Source: Sipunculus nudus (Eukaryota > Annelida > Sipuncula > Golfingiida > Sipunculidae). Taken from it: DNA of 64,000 nt. Positions 55,768-64,000 of this stretch are shown one piece after another (the first letter of the stretch is position 1; the number at the start of each line of letters is the position of its first letter). Location of the stretch: assembly GCA_026874595.1 (NCBI GenBank), contig CM049318.1:31964956-32028955 (forward strand). The letters run 5' to 3'. Under the pieces are notes generated by a model. The model was given only the letters and a program-made list of their open reading frames with translations, was not told the origin of the DNA and searched no databases. Both the position numbers and the translations under genes were made by a program.

Positions 55768-58700
55768 AGCCGTGACATTCTAGTAATTCTATACATTGTT
55801 CAAGTTTCCAAAACACATTTTGTGGGAAAGATTATAACATCTGCGCTTGTATGTGCAATTCAGTTTGGCGCCATGGCCAATGGTCCACCTGTTTCTTATT
55901 TTACGTGTTGATTTGTATAATACCGATAAGTTTTAAAGTTGTTTAATTTGTCAGGCGATCAATCTTTGCATGCAAATTAAATGTTCCTTTCTTTCAACTT
56001 TCTTTTCATCTTGCAGGTATATATAAGAATTGTTAGAAAACGATCCTATATAATTTACAACAAAATGAAGTCTGTTTCGTGCTATGTAAATCTAAAAGAA
56101 GGAAACCTAGTGCGGAACAACATCGGATTGCTCTATTAATGCTTAACTTGAACTTCTTATTCTGTCCCGTTAAACTTACTAGATAGGCGCGAGGTTTAGT
56201 GGACATAAACGCAGTTAACTCCAAATGTGTGTACTCAAGCGCCTACAAAGTCCACTGCTCCACATAAATAACATAAAAAGGCCATCACAACCTGACTACA
56301 TTAGCACGTCGGCACTATGTGTTGGCCTCTTTCGGACGGTTAATTATGGCAGTTGATAAGGGGTTTAACTTCATACGTGCCTTAATGTTGGTGGCATGAA
56401 TACTTAATATTACTTCTAAGAGTAAATTCTGCTTTCTTATGGATCGACTAGTGCGGAACATCAAAGTCCTAGTACATATTATGTTTTTACTAGGTATGTA
56501 GACTGTGTGACAATTATCTTACCTCTCATAATAACAGCAGAGATTGCACGTGTCGGTGTAATAACGAATAAACGTCTCTCGTATTATAAGCAGAAACATG
56601 AGTGTTCAAGGAGAGCAGTTGCTCAGGTGAATTATTTAATGAAAGGTGCAGTAAGAATTAATTTACAAACACCTCAGTTTAAATTTATTAAAGTCTCATG
56701 AGTTGTGCAGTACATCTTCGAAGTTATCTGTTTTTTTTTTCTCTTTGCTTTTTCAAGGCGACTATATTATAGCGTGAAGGTTCAGCGGTTCCACCGTATA
56801 CATTTTAGGGGCAAAGGTCAATTACATTGATTCACCATAAAAGCTTTATAATTGGTTACACGTGTGCAAAGATACGTCCTAAAGGAGACGTACTTTTCCC
56901 TACACATATTGCAGAGCACATCTCTCACCAAATACCTTATTCAGCTAATCCAAGGAGTATCACGCCATTTATAAAAGCTGGATAGGTTCATGTATTACTG
57001 ACACATTTTGTATATGGTTTTTTATTGTTTTAACCATATCATTGATTTTTCTAAAACAACCTGCTATTTGTGGCAGAAATGACAATATGTCATAATAAAT
57101 AATTTTCATCATCCAAGTGTGAGTAATTCATTTTGTGCCAAAGAGAGTTTTCAGGAATGAAGACCAGGTTAGCATTTTTTTCAGACACTTTACAGATACC
57201 TCTTATAATAAACTCTGCACTCGGGATCATTTCAACTCCTGGCCTGCAAAGAACCAGGAACGCTATTCCTAATCCATTCATGAGAGAGAGAGAGAGAGAG
57301 AGAGAGGTATAAATAGGATTATGGCTTTTGTGCCACTTGGACATGCCTCCTCTTATCAGCGATTTATAACATAGGTTGGATTTAGCCGGAACACAACGCA
57401 ACTATTACTGGTCTTGGCATTGTGTGAATATTTAGCTGAGCAGTTAATCTTTTAAGGTACTGCATCATCAATTTAAAGAGTATAAGACCTTGCATTGTTA
57501 TTTTTACATACTACGCATTGTACCCTGGAAAAGGGTAAAATAAGGATGAACGGTATTAAATATTTACTTTTACAAGCAAGTGTTTTTGTGAAAGCTGCAA
57601 ACAACAATTTTACTGTTTGTTAGCTGCGTTTGGTTCGAAATAAACGCATGCCGATTTCCTGAAACAAGCAGAAGGCACTGCATGTGACATATACCATGCC
57701 AATGATTAAAATATGTTCCCCAGTGTGCGGTTTGTATTGTACTATGTTACAATATATGTATCCATTAAACCAAACTTATTGACTTCACATATGCATGAAA
57801 GACCAAATGATTTTAAACTGTCAAATTAAACCAGTACATGTACTCCACAAAATATGAAATATTTTATACGTATGTTATATTTGTTTAGTCGCTGCTTTAA
57901 ATCGGCGTTTACAGCAAGGCACTCTTCAGTTTTGAAGATTATTAAATACATATTCGTCTCTCCAACAAATAAACCCAAACGTCTGTTATTTTTATGGGCG
58001 CATTTGAAACGTCGCCAATAGGTGGATTGCGGGTTACATGCCGGAATTTCGACTGCAGTAATGCCGATTCCCACTTTGTCGATAGCTTTTAGCCGAAAAA
58101 GTCTGTTTGCCGACTACGTCAAGTACACGGTAATACAAGGGTTGTTTCTGATTATGCCTGAGGTAAAATTTTCCCTCTAATTCTAAATACAACATAATGA
58201 ATTTTGAACAAATCATATATTGCAAGCATCATATCCAGAAACCATATTCATATTTCAGTTTTATTGACTTAGTCGGCAAACTGGTATTCCGGCAAAAAGG
58301 AATCGCCAGGGTGGTAGTCGGCATCAAGGTTTTCGGCATTCAGGAGTGACACCGGAGAACTATTACGAAACACGAAAAGATGTCACAGAGATGTTCGTAC
58401 ATACACGAAATCTCCGTAATCGCACAATATAATACGCACTATTTCAACGAGGGATCGTGCATTGGTAAACAAAACAGGAGGCCACCAGGACCAAGAAAGC
58501 TGGGGCCACCAGGACCAAGGGCACATAGGATCTCCATCGATACAGATAACTGGATACCATGGTCTAGGCCATGTGCCATCCAAATATCCCATGCACCAGA
58601 CAAACTACCGGACACAGACACTATTTTTTCGAATTGCTTGATTGATTGATTGACTGAGTAATGGATTGACATGTTAACTATGGGAGAATCACCATGTGAG

Positions 58701-60539
58701 ACCTCGGACCCTTGTCGCGCGTCCTGAAATAAACACTGTGTAACAAGTACAATGCTACTTCAACGCTGAACCACTTGCGGGTGGTAACATTTTTTTATAA
58801 GGCTGTTGCATTCACGGATTGCTATAAAAATGGACAATAATGTTTCAATCCGCCTACGAGGATGCGTGGATACAATTAACGGCACCATGTTTAGTTCATG
58901 TCCGTCACACTTTCAATTTTAAAATCAGCTTGGTAAAGCATAAGCGTATTCGATCTTGAATATATACAGGCATTTGACGTTAGCTGGCTGCAGTATTCCG
59001 TCAAATTGCATTAGCTGTCGATGAGAGGTAAATACATGTTCTGATATTGTAACATAATATTACTGAAGTATAGTATAGATAACAGTATGACACAGTAATG
59101 GGCGCTTGAAAGATGAACGAAGCGATTAGTTGTGACAGCCGTGTAAGGGCTTGTCTCCGTTTAGCCTCAGTTAGAAGTATATAAAAATGGAGTCCCAACT
59201 CTTCAAAGCTCTGCAAGGACTCGCATGTCAATTGTGCGCCTATTGTACCGAGGTGTCAGCACGGCCTTATAAATAGCAAGACTGTTGGATGTTACTTACG
59301 CAGTCCACTGAAGCTCGTCTGGCCGAGAGCGATTATATCCTGTAACGTAGCTGTAAATCACTGGAACAACATTAACCAGAATTATGAATGCGAAAATCCT
59401 TTGTTTTGTTTAGAATTTTGAGCAAAATAGGTGCATGTACCTTTAGAGAAGTTTCATGTTGAGGAAACACAGGAGCGATTTAGGAACAGATGCGATCACC
59501 ATTCCTCAATATCTACCATGATACATGACGGACGACTGGTAAGTGTAAACGTTATTTTCCTTGAATAATTTCAGAATCCTATAAGTTCACATGTCTACAC
59601 ACTTCTGACAGGTTTTATTAATTAGCCTTATTTTACACTATTTAAAAGACAACAAAATGTTATGACGCTCATTTTTGGCTGACATTTTTATTGATGATTG
59701 TGAGCAATCACCTGCTCCGTCACTGATGGCCTTATTTTCATATTATCGGAAATGTTTACCGCTGCCCAGCGATAGCTCAGGCGTCATTATCAACGACGTC
59801 ATGTTCGCAAGCCAGACGATGTTTATATGAAAATATATTGTGTAAACTTACGATTGTTCCAATAGTTATATTAAATTCTCAAGCAGATAAATTCGAGGAG
59901 AAACTAACTTAACTGACACGACACATACCTTGCAATTAAGTTATCTCTGTCATGTAAAATTTACGCATGACCATGAAAATCATGCAAAAGTAATATTTTA
60001 AAATCCTGTAATTATTATTTAAAACTGTGGAACCATCTATCGTATAGATGAATTTTAATGTAAATTTATGTACGGAATTTTAGATCCACAGGATGGGCTG
60101 CAACAAATTCAGATTATGTGATCTGAAGTGAATTCCGGAAAAGAATCTGCAGTATAAATTTAATCACAGAGATACAATCTTACTTGTAACAGGTAAGATT
60201 TATTTTTATTGGCAGATTATTATTTTCATAACATATTTTTGGTATATTGTAAATGTGTTTAAAAATCATATTTATCTTATTTTAATAGGTCAGACTATTT
60301 AGTCATTATTATCAGAACAGTGTTATCAGAACTATCATATTAATAGTGTTAAATTATATTTATATGTATATATAACAGAATGTAGAGAAATATTACTTTG
60401 ATTTATTTATAACGTTTTATCGTAAAATTGTTATACAGCAAAAATGTGTGGGTTTATTTATAGTCCTGTGTTTCAGGTCTGGATGTATCAAAGGATCCAT
60501 ATATTCCATGCCTCTGTAAATGAATTAGGAAGAGGAAAA
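55768..60539. other. No gene recognised
   Basis: Only short ORFs without motifs. A (GA)n tract lies at 57282-57306. The minus ORF reading through it (57090-57401) is of low complexity there. 58478-58520 contains a short duplication, caggaccaagaaagctggggc and caggaccaagggcac. Confidence 0.5.
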
Positions 60540-61300
60540 GAAATCAAAACATAAAGAGAAAGGTTGAAAAGTGGAATGGGACATTCCTGACCATCCTCAG
60601 GAGTCTAAGGGAAAATACCAATGTATGACCATTGTTAATTACACAAGCTGAAATGTTAGAATAAATTATTTTGACCCAAGAAATTAACATTGGGCCAACC
60701 TTTAAATTTCTAAAATTTTTAAAAATAAAATCCAAATCTAAAGACTCAAAAGCTTTTTAAAAGTGCTTGTTAGGATTCCAGGTATATTTCCCATGTTAGT
60801 ATAATCAAGTGTATTTTTAATAGTTCTAGTTCTGACTGCCTCTCCAATATATCGACCTTTTACGTATCCATGTTCATTCGTATGAATGGAATTTGGCAAC
60901 CATTCCGTTATACGCTCGAAAACTGTCTTAGTTAATATTTTATAACCTATATTTCTCCTTTTAAAAGAATAGTTAAAACTCTCTACTGAAACACCTTATA
61001 TTATTCTCGAAAATTTCTCAATATTTTATTTTTCATATGTCTAGTAAATTCTTCATCTTTTAATAATATATTATTAAATTTCCAGAATACATGTCCTCGT
61101 TTTTTCTGATTCTTGTTCAATTAGATCTGAGGATATCCGGGAATGATCTGAAAGAAATGCATTCAAAATGTATTTCCTTAATTACATTTTCTTTTAATTT
61201 TGATCCTTTTCTATCTATTTCTTCATGTAATAATGTAATAGTAAGGTGTTCATTTTTAATTCCAAACTGTGCCAATAAGTCAAAAAGTTTCCTTTAAAAA
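60540..61300 (-). mobile_element. Non-LTR retrotransposon remnant, L1/Tx1-like
   Basis: Minus strand, in order: an endonuclease tail with FWKFNNILLKDEEF (about 61040-61100), then NIGYKILTKTVFERITEWLPN, HGYVKGRYIGEAVRTRTIK and LDYTNMGNIPGI. The RT core follows (KAFESLDLDFIFKNFRNL, ISWVKIIYSNISACVINNG, about 60600-60770). The K-G-R-Y-I-G-E motif and FWKFN linker are typical of Tx1/L1-clade LINEs. The YADD region and C-terminus are absent, with frameshifts and stops between the blocks. Confidence 0.7.
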
Positions 61301-62159
61301 ACCTGACCATTTTCTGCATTGGTAGAGTAAATATTCTCAATATACAAAACTGAACTGTCTTTTGTAACCTTTATAATTAACGACTCTACCTTCTTTATCA
61401 GTCAATGACCTCTCAATTTTACACTTTGGTTACTTTCAGTCAATATCATTATGCCAAGAGAATGGTTGGAATAATGACTGGCTGCTATCTGACCTCCCAA
61501 TTCATGTCTCCATCAGTTCTCATCTGATTTTCCACAATAGGTTTCTTTACCAATCCAGTGTCAGCTTTCATTTTTCTAATCAAAGTAAATATAGCACCGC
61601 TTTTTTTTTCTCGTACCTCTTACGTTTAAAGCAAAAAAACCCTCAGCCTATCCTGAGTCATTGACTATATTACTGGATAAATTACTATTTTGACAAGCAC
61701 ATATCACAAAAAGCTGAGAAATGACATATCAAGGATGTTTATGGATAAGATGGTCCCAATATGTCAAACATTAGGATATTTTAAAATGAAGTGTCTGCCC
61801 ATTCACTGAATGATGGCTAGTGTCGGCTGGTGTGGCTACTATGAACTCACTTCAAATTGTATACTTTATTCACCAAATCTTTTATTAATAAATACTACTA
61901 AAACTAGTTCCGTATCACTTTCCTTAAATCAGACTAATTATTAATAATAAATAAATAAATGTGTATATAATTTATAATATAAATACTTATCTTCCAATGA
62001 TACTACTACTGTTATTCATCGGTAATTAAAAACAAATCATGAATACGCCATTCACAAAAAAATAACATATATCAGCTGCTCTCCCCCACGTCTCCATATG
62101 TGTCTACTTATATTGACCTGTACCAGGCTCACAAATTATTATAATAACAATTAATTAAC

Positions 62160-62770
62160 AGGACCTGTGCCCACTTCCCCTTCAAAACCATTACAAACAA
62201 TTCCACTAATCTCCGAGCGACTGTGACCGTTCCCATCCATCTGTTAATTAATACAAATAATATCAAATCACAAAGTACCTCCTTTATCATCTTATCTAAA
62301 TAATGAAATATATCAACATATATTTTCTCTCCCTTCTTAAAATAGTAGTAATAGAAATTAACTAATAGCCTAACCCCTTTCAAAAATAACCCCAAAATAA
62401 CGATCCGAATTTCTGTGCTGGCTTGGTTTACAACATGGTTTACACATCCATATGTTAATTACTACCGACAATGTCAAATCAAATTTACTTCCTTTACCAT
62501 GTTACCTAAATAATATAAATATTATTAAATTATGAATAATGGAACTGAAGAAAAAACCTTTTTACTACTTTTTTAATAAGTTATATTATGAACTAACAGT
62601 CTAACCCCCTTTCAAAAACAACCTTACAAATAACGATCAGAGCGACTGTGCTGTCATGGTATATCCAATGTTTCACATATGCCTATTCGCATCAATCTGA
62701 TAATTTGTACCAATAATGTCAAATCATAAATCTACTTGATTTATCATGTCACCTAAATAATGTTACGGTG
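62160..62770. repeat. Degenerate tandem repeat, about 2.5 units of 190-245 bp
   Basis: Shared blocks in order: gagcgactgtg, aatgtcaaatca, acttcctttaccatgttacctaaataat, ctaaccccctttcaaaaacaa. Block anchors lie near 62212, 62402 and 62634. It lies between the two LINE remnants. Confidence 0.6.
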
Positions 62771-63129
62771 CGATTGTTATTAATGAAAAAAACGGCGTAC
62801 CTTGTCTCTGAACTTCTGTGAACCTGCGTCTCAGTTATCCAGTTAAAAAAAAAACCTCTCAGTTATATTTAAAACTCCGTGAATTGAAACTAACTCTTAT
62901 CCCTAAAGTACCAATTAAAAGACCGTGAACATTCCCCGACATTAGATGTACACCCTTTTGTCCAAATGCTGAGCTGTAATATCGGGAGTTTAATCCTTCT
63001 AAATATAGGGCATCTCCACTACGACTGCAGAGGCTGCTACCCTGAGCATATTGTAAGAAGCAGTGTATATTGCCCAGAGATGTTTGTTGTATAACATGCT
63101 TGGATTGTGTGAAGCGCACGAAAGTACAA

Positions 63130-64000
63130 ATTTACCGAATAACAACACCAGCCAACCTGCAATGTAATCGCTGTGCCTATGCATTGAGAAAGGTTTGCCC
63201 AAAATATTTTTTTTCAAGTGGAGATGCATGTTGACTACGCGGCAAATAGTGTTCACGTGCTACTCCATGGTAGAATGGGAATGAAAATAAACACCGAGGC
63301 TGGTAATCCCCTGAAATTGTGGAACTTTATGTTCGACGATTAGAAGATTTGTTCATTTAATCTTTGTTGCCAATTGTTAAGGTGTAATCAGCATCACCTG
63401 TGTTTTATCATCGTTTATTTTCAAGCTGTTGTTGACCATCCACTAATGTACTGAACCAGCAGTAGCCTCCATATATGTGATGTTATTGCCGGGATACCCA
63501 GGCCTGACAATCAAATACCAAGTAGCTTCGCCAGCATACAAATTATAAAAAAAAACACGCCCGTGCAGTAAGGTACCTAAGGGAGCAGTGTAAAGAGTAA
63601 AGATGAAAAGTCCCAAAGACGGAACCCTGGGGCACACCACAGACCAATATTTGAAACTTGTAAAATTTCTTCAATTTGTACTGACTGGCTACGCTTAAAA
63701 ACATGAGGCAAACCATCCTAATGTAGTGCCAGTCACTCCCATAGACCGAGGTATATCAAGCAGGATCTGATGACTGACCGTGTCAAAGGAAACTGACATG
63801 TCAATCGTTACTAAAATTACACAATTATTCTCTCCAAGAGCACACTGGATTGTATTATGTACTCTCAATGTAGAAGTCTCCCTTTAGTGTCCAGCCCAAT
63901 AAGCTGATTTATATGACCTCTGCAAGTTATTTTCTACAAGAATTTAACTGAGTCGTGAACACACTGTTTTCTCCATAACTTTGAAAACAAATGTTAGAAA
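63130..64000 (-). mobile_element. Non-LTR retrotransposon remnant, CR1/L2-like RT
   Basis: Minus strand from the window edge: MEKTVCSRLS, ILVENNLQRSYKSAYWAGH, STLRVHNTIQCALGENNC and VILVTIDMSVSFDTVSHQIL. VCPRVPSLGLFIFTLYTAPLG follows (decayed from a G-V-P-Q-G-S-V-L-G-P motif), then LYAGEATWYL for the YADDTQLY active site and WMVNNSLKINDDKTQVMLI. The catalytic YADD is changed and several frameshifts are present. The element continues beyond 64000. Confidence 0.75.

Overview
The window is animal nuclear DNA. It is AT-rich and intron-bearing, packed with long (AT)n microsatellites and broken transposable elements, and contains one degenerate ribosomal DNA unit. The mix of elements points to a lophotrochozoan and most likely a bivalve mollusc: a Penelope-like element with a GIY-YIG domain, Ty3/Gypsy, Tx1-like and CR1-like LINE fragments, a tRNA-derived SINE family, a Helitron, and short dispersed repeats of the kind seen in bivalves. 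The species is inferred only.

The one convincing protein gene runs on the + strand from about 20309 to 41839. I can read 15 exons with consensus GT/AG borders, and all splice phases agree. Together they encode about 645 aa without a stop codon. The N-terminal half is a six-blade kelch beta-propeller (about residues 1-300). A linker of about 85 residues follows. The C-terminal half is a caspase domain with Arg413, His471 in GHGG, Cys519 in QACQG, and Arg577 before GSWFIE. A kelch propeller in the place of a DED or CARD prodomain is an architecture I do not know from described caspases, and it is the main finding.

The introns of this gene are full of other sequence. Intron 1 (7.8 kb) holds a minus-strand Gypsy element, a repeat present in empty and occupied forms, and a 2,154-bp Helitron that fills that repeat. 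The Helitron has apparently captured 1.7 kb that includes a TIR element. Intron 2 carries a frameshifted THAP-like zinc-finger remnant. Intron 4 carries a second Gypsy remnant. Many other introns hold (AT)n tracts.

Region by region: 1-13.9 kb is non-coding with a minisatellite, a four-unit tandem repeat, a G-rich run and two SINE copies. At 14.0-16.6 kb there is a Penelope-like element with 423-bp inverted arms and hammerhead-like motifs. At 17.0-18.1 kb there is a dense field of CGTA-type words. At 20.3-41.8 kb lies the kelch-caspase gene. At 42-47.3 kb nothing is recognised apart from a long (AT)n. At 47.3-51.6 kb is an rDNA pseudo-unit (28S 3' part, spacer, 18S lacking about 0.8 kb, ITS1-like DNA, then a 28S interior piece, with no 5.8S seen). 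At 54.6-55.8 kb are two copies of a TA-flanked TIR transposon, one internally deleted. At 60.5-61.3 kb is a Tx1/L1-like LINE remnant, at 62.1-62.8 kb a degenerate tandem repeat, and at 63.1-64.0 kb a CR1-like LINE that runs off the window end.

No functional tRNA, CRISPR array or bacterial-type feature is present.
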